In this document: piece by piece, positions 16,898-25,655 of the stretch
Numbering within the stretch: the first letter of the stretch is position 1
Layout: each line of letters opens with the position of its first letter
Source: Marinobacter azerbaijanicus
GTDB taxonomy: Bacteria > Pseudomonadota > Gammaproteobacteria > Pseudomonadales > Oleiphilaceae
DNA length: 64,000 bases
Direction of reading: 5' to 3'
NCBI RefSeq assembly: GCF_030250645.1
Contig: NZ_JASSVS010000009.1
Span: 1 to 64,000, forward strand
Notes under the pieces: generated by a model
What the model was told of the DNA's origin: nothing
The model's input: only the letters and a program-made list of their open reading frames with translations
Databases searched by the model: none
Program-made: the position numbers and the translations under genes

Positions 16898-17950
16898 ATG
16901 AAACTCTTCAAGGCCCTTACCGGTATCGCCGGTGCGATCGCCCTGACTTCGGGATCGGCTTTCGCGGATGACCTGCGCTGGAAAATGCCGGTCGCCTTCG
17001 CCACCAATCTTCCGGGTCTGGGTTCACCTGCCGCCTGGGTTGCCGATAACCTTAACACCGCCTCCGATGGCAGCATCCAGGTTCGCGTCTATGAGCCGGG
17101 TAAGCTGGTGCCACCTTTCGATATTCTGCAGTCTGTTTCCGATGGCAAGGTTTCTGCCGGTTATACCTGGATCGGTTATGACCAGGGTAAAGTCCCGGCG
17201 ATTCCCCTGTTTGCCGCTGTACCCTTCGGCATGAAGCCACCGGCTTACATTGGCTGGTATTACTTTGGTGGCGGTCATGAAATGCTGCAGGAAACCTACG
17301 CCAACAAGGGCTTCGATGTGCATGCCCAACTGTGCGGTATTATCGGGCCTGAAACAGCGGGTTGGTATTCAGAGCCAATCGAAACACTGGAAGATTACAA
17401 AGGCCTGAAGATTCGCTTCGCAGGTCTGGGTGGCAAGGTTCTGGAAAAACTCGGAGCTTCCGTCACCATGATGCCGGGTGGTGAGCTTTACCAGGCACTG
17501 GAGAAAGGCACCATTGATGCGACCGAATTCTCCATGCCTGCCATCGATCAGATCCTCGGCTTCAATCAGGTGGTCAAGTACAACCTGTTCCCGGGCTGGC
17601 ACCAGCAGTTCACCGCCCAGTACATGCTGATCAACAAGGACGAGTGGAACAGAGCCACTGCTGCGCAGAAAGCACTGGTTGAGGCTTCATGCACCGCTGC
17701 TACCACCCGTGGCCTCGCCGAGGGTGAGTACAAGAACGGCAAAGTGCTTGCTGAATTCCAGGACAAGGGGGTTCAGGCTGACCAGATTCCCCGCGATGTC
17801 CTGAAAGAGCTGAAGGCGGTTACTGAGGAAGTGCTGGAAGAAGAAGCGTCCAAGGATGCCGACTTCAAGCGTGTTTACGAAAGCCAGCAGGAATTTATGG
17901 AAACGTACAAGATATGGGATACACGCGCCTATGTTCCGGCTGATCTGTAA
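16898..17950 (+). CDS. dctP: TRAP transporter solute-binding protein (DctP family)
   Basis: Periplasmic solute-binding protein of 350 residues. A signal peptide ends at SAFA (about residue 23), and the mature protein starts DDLRWKMP. Family features are the ribbon ETAGWYSEPIETLEDYKGLKIRFAG, which carries the arginine that binds the ligand carboxylate, and MPGGELYQALEKGTIDATEFSMP. A site AGGAG lies about 9 nt before the ATG; the longer open frame has no signal peptide at its start. It is the first gene of the operon dctPQM-bdh-acs behind a sigma-54 promoter. Given the 3HB dehydrogenase and acetoacetyl-CoA synthetase in the same operon, its ligand is inferred to be 3-hydroxybutyrate or a similar hydroxy- or oxo-acid. 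Confidence 0.9.
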   Translation: MKLFKALTGIAGAIALTSGSAFADDLRWKMPVAFATNLPGLGSPAAWVADNLNTASDGSIQVRVYEPGKLVPPFDILQSVSDGKVSAGYTWIGYDQGKVPAIPLFAAVPFGMKPPAYIGWYYFGGGHEMLQETYANKGFDVHAQLCGIIGPETAGWYSEPIETLEDYKGLKIRFAGLGGKVLEKLGASVTMMPGGELYQALEKGTIDATEFSMPAIDQILGFNQVVKYNLFPGWHQQFTAQYMLINKDEWNRATAAQKALVEASCTAATTRGLAEGEYKNGKVLAEFQDKGVQADQIPRDVLKELKAVTEEVLEEEASKDADFKRVYESQQEFMETYKIWDTRAYVPADL

Positions 17951-17968
17951 AGTCGGGGGCTGACCTTG

Positions 17969-18033
17969 AACACCGGAAACAACTCCGGTGTTCTGTGATC
18001 AAGTCTGGATGGCCCTTCGGGGCCATCCTTGTT
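17969..18033 (+). terminator. Twin hairpins between dctP and dctQ
   Basis: Stem AACACCGGA/TCCGGTGTT (17969-17977, 17984-17992) is followed by stem GGATGGCCC/GGGCCATCC with a TTCG loop (18007-18028) and TTGTTT. This looks like a leaky terminator and 3'-end protector that would make the binding protein more abundant than the membrane subunits. Confidence 0.65.
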
Positions 18034-18066
18034 TCACGACAGGCTTTCTGAACGAGGAACTGTTGT

Positions 18067-18705
18067 ATGACAGTGTCTGGAAAAGACTCACCGCAGGATG
18101 TGCGGGCATCCGTGTCCGACGCCGGTAAGTTCATTCATCATCACACGGAATTTCCCACAACCTGGCCCAGCCAGGTTATAGACGGTGCAATTTCGGCAAT
18201 TGGCAAGAGTGCTTCCTGGCTCTGGGTGGTGGTCACCGGCGTGATCATCTATGCAGTGGTGGGCCGCTATGCTTTTGGGCAGGGTTCGGTAATGCTCGAA
18301 GAAGTCCAGTGGCACCTGGCTGGTGCCGGCTGGTTGTTGGGGCTGGGCTACACACTGGTGACGGATGATCATGTGAGGGTGGACGTGATTCATGAACGCC
18401 TGTCGCTCAGAGGCCAGGCCTGGATCGAACTGTTCGGCCTGGTATTCCTGTTGTTACCTTTTCTCGGGCTGGCGGTTTACGAAATGGTTCCCTACGCCTT
18501 CAGTTCCTGGCAACAGGGTGAGACCAGTCAGGCACCTGCCGGGCTTCCTTACCGCTGGATTCTCAAGAGCGTTCTGGCTCTGTCTTTTGTGCTTCTGATC
18601 ATCGCTGCCCTGTCCCGTCTGCTGAAAGTAACTGCTCTGCTTTTCGGCTTTCCGAAGCCAATCCGGGTCGAGTCCGGCAATAACAAGAAAGAGGATGCGT
18701 CCTGA
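18067..18705 (+). CDS. dctQ: TRAP transporter small membrane subunit
   Basis: DctQ-type subunit of 212 residues with four transmembrane helices in the inner membrane (starting near WLWVVVTGVIIYAVVGRY, then LAGAGWLLGLGYTLV, LFGLVFLLLPFLGLAVY and VLALSFVLLIIAAL). The conserved segment VMLEEVQWHLAGAGWLLGLG and the DHVRVDV loop are typical of the family. The N-terminal tail of about 40 residues is longer than usual. It overlaps dctM by one base (TGATG), so the two are coupled. It forms the permease together with DctM. Confidence 0.88.
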   Translation: MTVSGKDSPQDVRASVSDAGKFIHHHTEFPTTWPSQVIDGAISAIGKSASWLWVVVTGVIIYAVVGRYAFGQGSVMLEEVQWHLAGAGWLLGLGYTLVTDDHVRVDVIHERLSLRGQAWIELFGLVFLLLPFLGLAVYEMVPYAFSSWQQGETSQAPAGLPYRWILKSVLALSFVLLIIAALSRLLKVTALLFGFPKPIRVESGNNKKEDAS

Positions 18706-20069
18706 TGGAGCTTGAAACCCTATTTGTAATCGGCATGTTCCTGACGTTCGGGGCATTGTTGATGACCGGTTTTCCGGTGGCCTGGGTCCTGGGTGGCACC
18801 GCAGTCATCTGGACGGTTGTCGGTGTGGTGGCTGTTGAAAATTTTGGCGCCAATCTGTGGTTTGATTATCCCTCCTCCATGGGGCTGGTGCCTGAGCGGA
18901 TATGGAAGGTCGTAAACAGCGAGACCCTTGTGGCTCTGCCCATGTTTATCTTCATGGGCATCATGCTTGACCAGTCCGGTGTTGCCGAACGACTGATGAA
19001 TGCCATGGTAAAACTCTTTGGCGCGGTTCGCGGCGGCTATGCGGTCACGGTCATTGTCATCGGTGTATTGCTGGCGGCCACCACCGGTATCATCGGCGCC
19101 TCTGTGGTGCTTCTGGGCATGCTCTCCCTGCCGGTGATGATGGAGAACAAGTACGACAAGGGATTTGCCGTAGGCACTGCCTGCGCCACAGGCACCCTGG
19201 GGATCCTGATCCCGCCATCCATCATGCTGGTGTTGATGGCGGACAGGCTGGCGGTGCCAGAAGCATCGGTGGGTGATCTGTTTATGGGCGCGTTCTTCCC
19301 CGGTTTAATGCTGGGCGCCATGTACGTGGCCTATGCCATTCTCCGTCCCATGTTGCAGCCTCACATTGCGCCGGTGCCTGAAGGTACCCTGAAAGTATCC
19401 TGGAGTATTGTCTGGGAAGTGGCCAAGGCAGTGGTACCCACGGCTGCGCTGATTCTGGGTGTACTTGGTTCCATCTTTGCCGGTATAGCCACGCCGACGG
19501 AGGCTTCCGGCGTTGGTGCCCTGGGCGCTCTGATACTGGCGTTGATGGCCAGACGCCTGAACCTGAAAGTACTCAACTCATCGTTGCAACAGACCACTCG
19601 CACGTCTGCCTTCATCTTTGCGATTTTCCTGGGTGCGACGGCATTCTCCGTGGTGCTCCGTGGCCTGGGTGGCGACCAGGTGATCGAAGACGCGCTGTTG
19701 GGTCTGCCATTCGGACCCTATGGCGTGGTGTTGACCATTCTGTTCGCGGTGTTCCTGCTTGGCTTCTTCCTGGATTGGGTTGAGATCACCCTGATCATCC
19801 TGCCGCTGGTGGCGCCAGTGGTTCAGACGCTGGGTTTTGATCTGGTGTGGTTCACCATTCTCTTTGCCATGTGCCTGCAGACGTCGTTCCTGACGCCACC
19901 GGTAGGCTTTGCCCTGTTCTACATCAAAGGTGTCGCACCGCCGGAAATCGACGTGATGGACATCTACAGGGGGGTCATACCTTTCATCATCATTCAGCTG
20001 GTGGGACTGGCGATCGTGTTCCTGGTGCCCGAGATCGCTACCTGGCTGCCCGGTGTCGCTTACAACTAA
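18705..20069 (+). CDS. dctM: TRAP transporter large permease subunit
   Basis: DctM-type subunit of 454 residues with about 12 membrane helices; it forms the sodium-coupled transport channel of the TRAP system. Signatures are VALPMFIFMGIMLDQSGVAE, GTLGILIPPSIMLVLMAD, the GIATPTEASGVGALGAL segment in the middle and QTSFLTPPVGFALFYIKGVA near the end. The length is normal. It starts in the stop codon of dctQ and ends 12 bp before the 3HB dehydrogenase gene, placing uptake and catabolism on one transcript. Confidence 0.92.
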   Translation: MELETLFVIGMFLTFGALLMTGFPVAWVLGGTAVIWTVVGVVAVENFGANLWFDYPSSMGLVPERIWKVVNSETLVALPMFIFMGIMLDQSGVAERLMNAMVKLFGAVRGGYAVTVIVIGVLLAATTGIIGASVVLLGMLSLPVMMENKYDKGFAVGTACATGTLGILIPPSIMLVLMADRLAVPEASVGDLFMGAFFPGLMLGAMYVAYAILRPMLQPHIAPVPEGTLKVSWSIVWEVAKAVVPTAALILGVLGSIFAGIATPTEASGVGALGALILALMARRLNLKVLNSSLQQTTRTSAFIFAIFLGATAFSVVLRGLGGDQVIEDALLGLPFGPYGVVLTILFAVFLLGFFLDWVEITLIILPLVAPVVQTLGFDLVWFTILFAMCLQTSFLTPPVGFALFYIKGVAPPEIDVMDIYRGVIPFIIIQLVGLAIVFLVPEIATWLPGVAYN

Positions 20070-20081
20070 GGAGATAATAAA

Positions 20082-20861
20082 ATGCGTCTAGAAAACCGAA
20101 TAGCCCTGATTACCGGGGCGGGTCGTGGAATCGGCCGGGCCATTGCCGAACAGTATGGCCGCGAGGGCGCCCGTGTTGCCGTGGCCGATCTCACCCTCGA
20201 GAGTGCCCAGGAAGCTGTCGACGCTATCGAGCGGGCCGGCGGCACCGCCATGGCCCTGGCCATGGATGTTACTGACGAGAACGCGGTTGACCGGGGGGTT
20301 GCCGCCATCGTGGAGAAATGGGGGGGGCTTGATATTGCTCTTGCCAATGCCGGTATCCAGCATATTGACCCGTTGCACAAACTGGCCTTTGCCGACTGGA
20401 GCAAGGTGATGAGCGTCCACCTGGACGGTGCGTTCCTGGTTACCCGCGCAGCCCTCAATCAGATGTACGCTGGTGGTGGCGGCACCATACTGTATATGGG
20501 ATCCGTGCATTCGCTGGAAGCCTCGCCCTTGAAGGCGCCCTATGTGGCGGCCAAGCACGGGATGTTGGGGCTGTGCCGTGCCGTAGCGAAGGAAGGCGCC
20601 GAGCACGGTGTCCGCAGCAACATTATCTGCCCGGGATTTGTCCGTACACCACTGGTGGACAAGCAGATCCCGGAACAGGCGAAGGAGCTGGGTATCTCCG
20701 AGGAGGAGGTGATCAGCAAGGTGATGCTGAAGAACACTGTCGACGGCAAGTTCACCACCCTGGAAGACGTTGCCGAGCTGGCGGTGCACCTGGCAGCCTT
20801 CCCCTCGGCGGCACTGACCGGACAGTCCATTGTGGTCAGCCATGGCTGGCATATGCAGTAA
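20082..20861 (+). CDS. D-3-hydroxybutyrate dehydrogenase
   Basis: Classical short-chain dehydrogenase of 259 residues that oxidises D-3-hydroxybutyrate to acetoacetate with NAD+. The cofactor motif is TGAGRGIG at 11-18, NAG follows near 89-91, and the catalytic residues are S141, Y154 and K158. The late segments [20 protein letters not shown] and [15 protein letters not shown] match the bacterial 3HB dehydrogenase group, including the C-terminal GW.MQ ending. A ribosome site (AAGGAG) precedes the ATG. It lies between dctM and the acetoacetyl-CoA synthetase gene, which strongly supports 3HB as substrate. Only another hydroxyacid substrate would be a serious alternative. Confidence 0.9.
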   Translation: MRLENRIALITGAGRGIGRAIAEQYGREGARVAVADLTLESAQEAVDAIERAGGTAMALAMDVTDENAVDRGVAAIVEKWGGLDIALANAGIQHIDPLHKLAFADWSKVMSVHLDGAFLVTRAALNQMYAGGGGTILYMGSVHSLEASPLKAPYVAAKHGMLGLCRAVAKEGAEHGVRSNIICPGFVRTPLVDKQIPEQAKELGISEEEVISKVMLKNTVDGKFTTLEDVAELAVHLAAFPSAALTGQSIVVSHGWHMQ

Positions 20862-20877
20862 GCAACAGGAGAGACGG

Positions 20878-22869
20878 ATGAGCAACACAGAACAATCACC
20901 GGTAGTCTGGTCTCCCTCGGAAGACACACTGAAAAACTGCCAGATGGGTAAATTTCGGGGTTGGCTGGAGCAACAGGGCTTCGGCCCGTTTGCCGATTAC
21001 CACGCCCTGCACCAGTGGTCGATTGATAACCTTGAGACCTTCTGGCAGAAGGTCTGGGACTACTGCGGACTGGTGTGCGACACCCCGGCCGACAGGGTGC
21101 TGGGCAAGCGGGACATGCCGGGTGCGGAATGGTTCCCGGGCATGAAACTGAACTTTGCCGCCAACCTGCTGCGGCTGGCGGAAGGCGAGCACGCCGATCA
21201 CGAGGCCGTGGTGGCCTACTGCGAAACCCGTCCGGTACTGCGCCGCACCTATGCCCAGCTGAAAGCCGATACCGGTGCCCTGGAAGCCTTTCTGCGCAAC
21301 AAGGGTATCAAGCAGGGCGACCGCATCGCCGGCGTTGTGACCAATGGCTATGAGGCACTTGTGGGCATGCTGGCGGCCACCAGCATGGGTGCAATCTGGA
21401 GCTCCGCCTCCCCGGATTTCGGTGTTGGGGCGATTCTCGACCGCTTCGGCCAGATTGAGCCGGCGGCCCTGATTGTGGTCAACGGCTACGGCTACGGCGG
21501 CAAGGTGTTCAAACGCCAGGACGACTTTGCGGGCCTGATTGATGGCCTGCCAACTTTGCGCTGTGTGGTCAGCATCGAACAGTTGCCGGGCGAGCCCGCC
21601 ATACCCGGTGACAGGGTGACCCACTGGAGCGATGCCCTTGCCGAGGGCCAGGGCCAGGCGCCTTCGTTCACCCCGCTGCCACCGGACCATCCGGTGTATA
21701 TCCTGTATTCCTCCGGTACCACCGGCAAGCCCAAATGTATTGTCCATGGCAATGCCGGCCTGTTGGTCAACCATGCCAAGGAGCTGATGCTGCACGGTGA
21801 CGTGGGCCCGGACGACCGCTTCCTGTACTTCACCACCTGTGGCTGGATGATGTGGAACTGGCAGGCATCCGCCCTGCTCACCGGTGCGGCGGTTATAACG
21901 GTCGACGGTTCTCCCGGGTACCCGGATCTCAACTATCTGTGGCAGGTCGTGGCTGATGAGAAAGTCACCCATTACGGCACCAGTGCCCGCTTCATTGCCG
22001 GCTGCCGCAAGGCGGAACTCGCCCCGGCAAAAAACCTGGACCTGAGCGCCCTGCGTGTGGTGTTTTCCACGGGCTCACCACTGTTGCCCGAAGACTACGA
22101 CTGGGTCTACAGCGACGGCGCCCCGAACGTACTGCTTGGCTCGATCGCCGGCGGAACCGACATCTGCGGCTGTTTCGTCGGCTCCACACCGCTGCTGCCG
22201 GTGCGCAGAGGCGAAATCCAGTGTCGCTTCCTGGGTGTTGATGCCGTTGCCTATGGTGACGATGGCGAACCGGTTACCCACGGTCGCGGTGAACTGGTGT
22301 GCCGCCAGCCGCTGCCCTCCATGCCAGTGTGCTTCTGGGACGATCCTGGCGACGAACGCTACAAGGACGCTTACTTCAGCACCTTCCCGGGCGTCTGGGC
22401 CCATGGCGACTTCATCGAGTTTACCGAGCACGGCGGCGCCATCATCTATGGCCGCTCCGACGCAACCCTGAACCCCGGCGGCGTGAGAATCGGTACGGCG
22501 GAAATCTACCGTCAGGTAGAAACCGTGGCGGAAGTAAAAGACAGCCTGGTCGTCGGCCGCCAGATCGACGGCGACGTGGAAGTGGTGCTTCTGGTAGTAC
22601 CGGCGGACGGGCAGGCCCTTACCGACGACCTGCGGAAAACCCTCAAAACCCGCATCCGCCAGGGCGCCAGCCCCCGCCATGTGCCCAGGCATATTATCGA
22701 GGTGCCGGATATTCCGTACACACGCAGCGGCAAGAAGGTTGAGCTGGCGGTGGCCCGGCTGATCAACGGCTCATCCAAAGCGGATAACCGGGATGCATTG
22801 GCGAATCCGGAGGCGTTGGACCGGATTGGTGAGTGCCTTGATGAGGCGGGGTTGTTGCCGAAGGGGTGA
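20878..22869 (+). CDS. Acetoacetyl-CoA synthetase
   Basis: AMP-forming ligase of 663 residues, full length for acetoacetate-CoA ligase. It activates acetoacetate with ATP and CoA in the cytoplasm. Visible are the N-terminal domain (WSPSEDTLKNCQMGKFRGWL), the P-loop YILYSSGTTGKPKCIVHG, FTTCGWMMWNWQ typical of this family, the hinge region with GRSDATLNPGGVRIGTAE, and the C-terminal acylated lysine region YTRSGKKVE. The ATG at 20878 has AGGAGAG upstream and is 16 bp after the dehydrogenase stop. It completes the route from 3HB to acetoacetyl-CoA encoded by the operon. Confidence 0.93.
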   Translation: MSNTEQSPVVWSPSEDTLKNCQMGKFRGWLEQQGFGPFADYHALHQWSIDNLETFWQKVWDYCGLVCDTPADRVLGKRDMPGAEWFPGMKLNFAANLLRLAEGEHADHEAVVAYCETRPVLRRTYAQLKADTGALEAFLRNKGIKQGDRIAGVVTNGYEALVGMLAATSMGAIWSSASPDFGVGAILDRFGQIEPAALIVVNGYGYGGKVFKRQDDFAGLIDGLPTLRCVVSIEQLPGEPAIPGDRVTHWSDALAEGQGQAPSFTPLPPDHPVYILYSSGTTGKPKCIVHGNAGLLVNHAKELMLHGDVGPDDRFLYFTTCGWMMWNWQASALLTGAAVITVDGSPGYPDLNYLWQVVADEKVTHYGTSARFIAGCRKAELAPAKNLDLSALRVVFSTGSPLLPEDYDWVYSDGAPNVLLGSIAGGTDICGCFVGSTPLLPVRRGEIQCRFLGVDAVAYGDDGEPVTHGRGELVCRQPLPSMPVCFWDDPGDERYKDAYFSTFPGVWAHGDFIEFTEHGGAIIYGRSDATLNPGGVRIGTAEIYRQVETVAEVKDSLVVGRQIDGDVEVVLLVVPADGQALTDDLRKTLKTRIRQGASPRHVPRHIIEVPDIPYTRSGKKVELAVARLINGSSKADNRDALANPEALDRIGECLDEAGLLPKG

Positions 22870-22888
22870 GTTCGCCGTTGGGTTGATT

Positions 22889-23012
22889 GTCGGATTACGC
22901 TTCGCTAATCCGACCTACGGTTATTTGTAGGTCGTATAGAGCGGAGCGAAATGCGACGGGGGTGCCGAGTGGACCTGTTGTCGGATTACGGCTACGCCTA
23001 ATCCGACCTACG
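22889..23012. repeat. Cluster of three REP-type palindromes
   Basis: Unit 1 (22889-22920) and unit 3 (22979-23012) are on the minus strand, and unit 2 (22926-22960, more diverged) is on the plus strand. Each has a GTAG head followed by a stem based on GTCGGATTA/TAATCCGAC with a variable loop such as GCGAAGC. Units 1 and 2 face head to head, and units 2 and 3 tail to tail. This is the layout of REP singlets and REPINs that are mobilised by a TnpA-REP transposase elsewhere in a genome. The remainder of the 473-base gap 22870-23342 holds the icd leader. Confidence 0.8.
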
Positions 23013-23192
23013 CGGAGCCATGGATGGCGGAGCTCAAGCCGCACAGGGATGTCTTGAGGCGGGTTTTGGGAGACAGCCTCTTCACCACGATCCCCCATGC
23101 TCCGAAATCCCCAAAATGTCCGAAAGTTTCGTAAAATCCTGCCTTTTCATCGTCCTGTAACGGGTTTTAGCGCATTTTTAGTCGGTTCTTAT

Positions 23193-23235
23193 ACTAAGAT
23201 CGTAACCAGAATTAGCAAAAAAATGCTATCTTAGT
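23193..23235. repeat. Nested inverted repeats in the icd leader
   Basis: ACTAAGAT (23193-23200) pairs with ATCTTAGT (23228-23235). A second pair, TAGCA/TGCTA (23213-23217, 23224-23228), lies partly inside it. The region is AT-rich and about 110-150 bp upstream of the icd start. It could be an operator or an RNA hairpin; I see no known motif. Confidence 0.5.
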
Positions 23236-23342
23236 AGACCTATCAAAAGTTCCCGAATCAGTCATTGCTCAGGTCGGGCGTTCACAAGACACCTGACCCT
23301 GCCATGACCGTCCTGAACTCACCCATTAGCCTGAGGACGAAA

Positions 23343-25586
23343 ATGACATCATCCAAAGCCAAGATCATCTATACACTGACCGACGAGGCCCCCGCCCTCG
23401 CTACGAGGTCCCTGCTTCCCATACTGGAAACCTACGCCAAGCCGGCAGGCATTGAATTTGAAACCAGCGACATCTCCCTGGCAGCCCGCATTCTGGCGTT
23501 GTTTCCCGATTACCTTGAGGAAGACCAGCGAGTCCCCGACGACCTGAAAGAGCTGGGTGAGTACACCAAGGATCCGGAAGCCAACATCATCAAGCTTCCC
23601 AATATCAGCGCCTCGATTCCCCAACTGCGGGCAGCCATCAAAGAGCTCAACGAGCAGGGCTACAAGGTTCCCGAGTACAAGGAAAACCCCGAGACCGACG
23701 AAGAAAAGGAAATCCACGCCCGTTACTCCAAGGTACTGGGTAGTGCGGTTAACCCGGTACTGCGTGAGGGCAACTCCGACCGTCGCGCACCGACAGCGGT
23801 CAAAGCCTTTGCCCGCAAGCACCCCCACACCATGGGCGAGTGGAGCCCGGCGTCACGCACCCACGTGGCCCACATGCGCGGTGGTGATTTCTACTCCAAC
23901 GAGCAGTCACTGACTCTGGACAAGGCCACTACTGCCCGCATCGTCTTTGAAAATACCAAGGGCGAGCAGACCGTACTGAAAAGCGAGCTGCCTCTGCAGG
24001 AAGGTGAAGTACTCGACGGCATGTTCATGAGTTGCAGGGCACTGCGCAAGTTCTTTGAAGACTGCATCGAAGACTGCGAGAAGACCGGCGTGATGTTCTC
24101 CCTGCACGTCAAGGCCACGATGATGAAGATCTCCCACCCGATCGTATTCGGCCACGCGGTGAAGATTTTCTACAAGGAGCTTTTCGACAAGTACGGCGAG
24201 CTGTTCGATGAACTGGGCGTGAACCCGAACAATGGCCTGTCCAGCGTTACCGAAAAGATCAAGCAGCTGCCGGAATCCAAGCAGGAGCAGATCCTCGAAG
24301 ACCTGCACGCCTGCTACGAGCACCGTCCGGAAATCGCCATGGTGGACTCGGTGAAGGGCATTACCAACCTGCACGTGCCCAGCGACGTGATTGTGGATGC
24401 CTCCATGCCGGCGATGATCCGTAACTCCGGCAAGATGTGGGCCCGGGACAACAAGCTCAAGGACACCAAGGCGGTCATGCCTGAGTCCACCTACGCCACC
24501 ATCTACCAGGAAGTGATCAACTTCTGTAAGACCCACGGTGCCTTTGATCCCACCACCATGGGTACCGTGCCGAACGTTGGTCTGATGGCCCAGAAGGCTG
24601 AGGAATACGGATCCCACGACAAGACCTTTGAAATCAAGGAAGACGGTATTGTTCGTGTGGTTGCCGAGGATGGCACCGTGCTGACCGAGCACAAGGTTGA
24701 GAAGGGTGACATCTGGCGCGCCTGCCAGACCAAGGACCTGCCGATTCGCGACTGGGTCAAGCTGGCGGTAAATCGCGCCCGTGCCACCGGCATGCCCGCG
24801 GTGTTCTGGCTGGACGACGAGCGTCCCCACGATGCCGAGCTGATCAAGAAAGTAAATATGTACCTGAAGGACCACGATACCGAAGGTCTGGAGATCCATA
24901 TCAAGTCTCCGGTACGCGCCATTCGCTGGACCATGGAGCGATTGATCCGTGGCCTGGACACCATCTCCGTGACCGGCAACGTGTTGCGTGATTACCTCAC
25001 CGACCTGTTCCCGATTCTGGAGCTGGGTACCAGTGCCAAGATGCTGTCCATCGTGCCGCTGCTTAATGGCGGTGGACTGTATGAAACCGGCGCCGGTGGT
25101 TCCGCACCCAAGCATGTTCAGCAGCTGCTGCAGGAGAATCACTTGCGTTGGGACTCGCTGGGTGAGTTCCTGGCGACGGCGGTTTCCCTGGAAGAGCTGG
25201 GCGAGAAGCAGAACAACGAGCGGGCCCGCCTGCTGGGCCTGACCCTGGACAAGGCCACCGAACGTCTGCTGGAGAATAACCAGTCTCCATCGCGCAATAC
25301 CGGTGAGCTGGATAACCGAGGCAGCCATTTCCATCTGGCCCGTTACTGGGCGGAAGAGCTGTCAAAGCAGGACGACGACAAGGAACTGAAAGTCTTCTTC
25401 GAGAAGCTGTCGAAGCAGCTTGAAGACAACAAGGACAAGATCCTGGAGGAAATGAGCGTGATTCAGGGCCATCCGGCAGACATCGGTGGTTACTACCACC
25501 CGCCTGCGGAAAAGGTCTGCAAGATCATGCAGCCAAGCGAGACCTTCAACAGGATCCTGGCGGATGCCCGGGCATCTGTGAAGTAA
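23343..25586 (+). CDS. icd: Monomeric NADP-dependent isocitrate dehydrogenase
   Basis: Isocitrate dehydrogenase of the monomeric type II class, 747 residues, catalysing oxidative decarboxylation of isocitrate to 2-oxoglutarate with NADP+ in the TCA cycle. Family signatures are [15 protein letters not shown] at the start, [52 protein letters not shown] and the C-terminal [16 protein letters not shown]. The ATG at 23343 has GAGGA about 5 nt upstream and matches the family N-terminus; the open frame runs a further 26 codons upstream without similarity. It is a single gene followed by a strong terminator. Unrelated in fold length to the homodimeric enzyme, this form is common in marine gammaproteobacteria. 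Confidence 0.95.
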   Translation: MTSSKAKIIYTLTDEAPALATRSLLPILETYAKPAGIEFETSDISLAARILALFPDYLEEDQRVPDDLKELGEYTKDPEANIIKLPNISASIPQLRAAIKELNEQGYKVPEYKENPETDEEKEIHARYSKVLGSAVNPVLREGNSDRRAPTAVKAFARKHPHTMGEWSPASRTHVAHMRGGDFYSNEQSLTLDKATTARIVFENTKGEQTVLKSELPLQEGEVLDGMFMSCRALRKFFEDCIEDCEKTGVMFSLHVKATMMKISHPIVFGHAVKIFYKELFDKYGELFDELGVNPNNGLSSVTEKIKQLPESKQEQILEDLHACYEHRPEIAMVDSVKGITNLHVPSDVIVDASMPAMIRNSGKMWARDNKLKDTKAVMPESTYATIYQEVINFCKTHGAFDPTTMGTVPNVGLMAQKAEEYGSHDKTFEIKEDGIVRVVAEDGTVLTEHKVEKGDIWRACQTKDLPIRDWVKLAVNRARATGMPAVFWLDDERPHDAELIKKVNMYLKDHDTEGLEIHIKSPVRAIRWTMERLIRGLDTISVTGNVLRDYLTDLFPILELGTSAKMLSIVPLLNGGGLYETGAGGSAPKHVQQLLQENHLRWDSLGEFLATAVSLEELGEKQNNERARLLGLTLDKATERLLENNQSPSRNTGELDNRGSHFHLARYWAEELSKQDDDKELKVFFEKLSKQLEDNKDKILEEMSVIQGHPADIGGYYHPPAEKVCKIMQPSETFNRILADARASVK

Positions 25587-25600
25587 CCCGGTTAGAACAG

Positions 25601-25639
25601 AAAAAACCGGACAGCCCCCAGGGGCTCTCCGGTTTTTTT
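25601..25639. terminator. Bidirectional intrinsic terminator after icd
   Basis: Long stem AAAAAACCGGACAGCCCC against the complementary arm ending in TCCGGTTTTTT, with a short loop. It lies between the convergent icd and LOV-GGDEF-EAL genes and has a T-run in both directions. Confidence 0.88.
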
Positions 25640-25655
25640 GTGCCCGGATTCCGCA

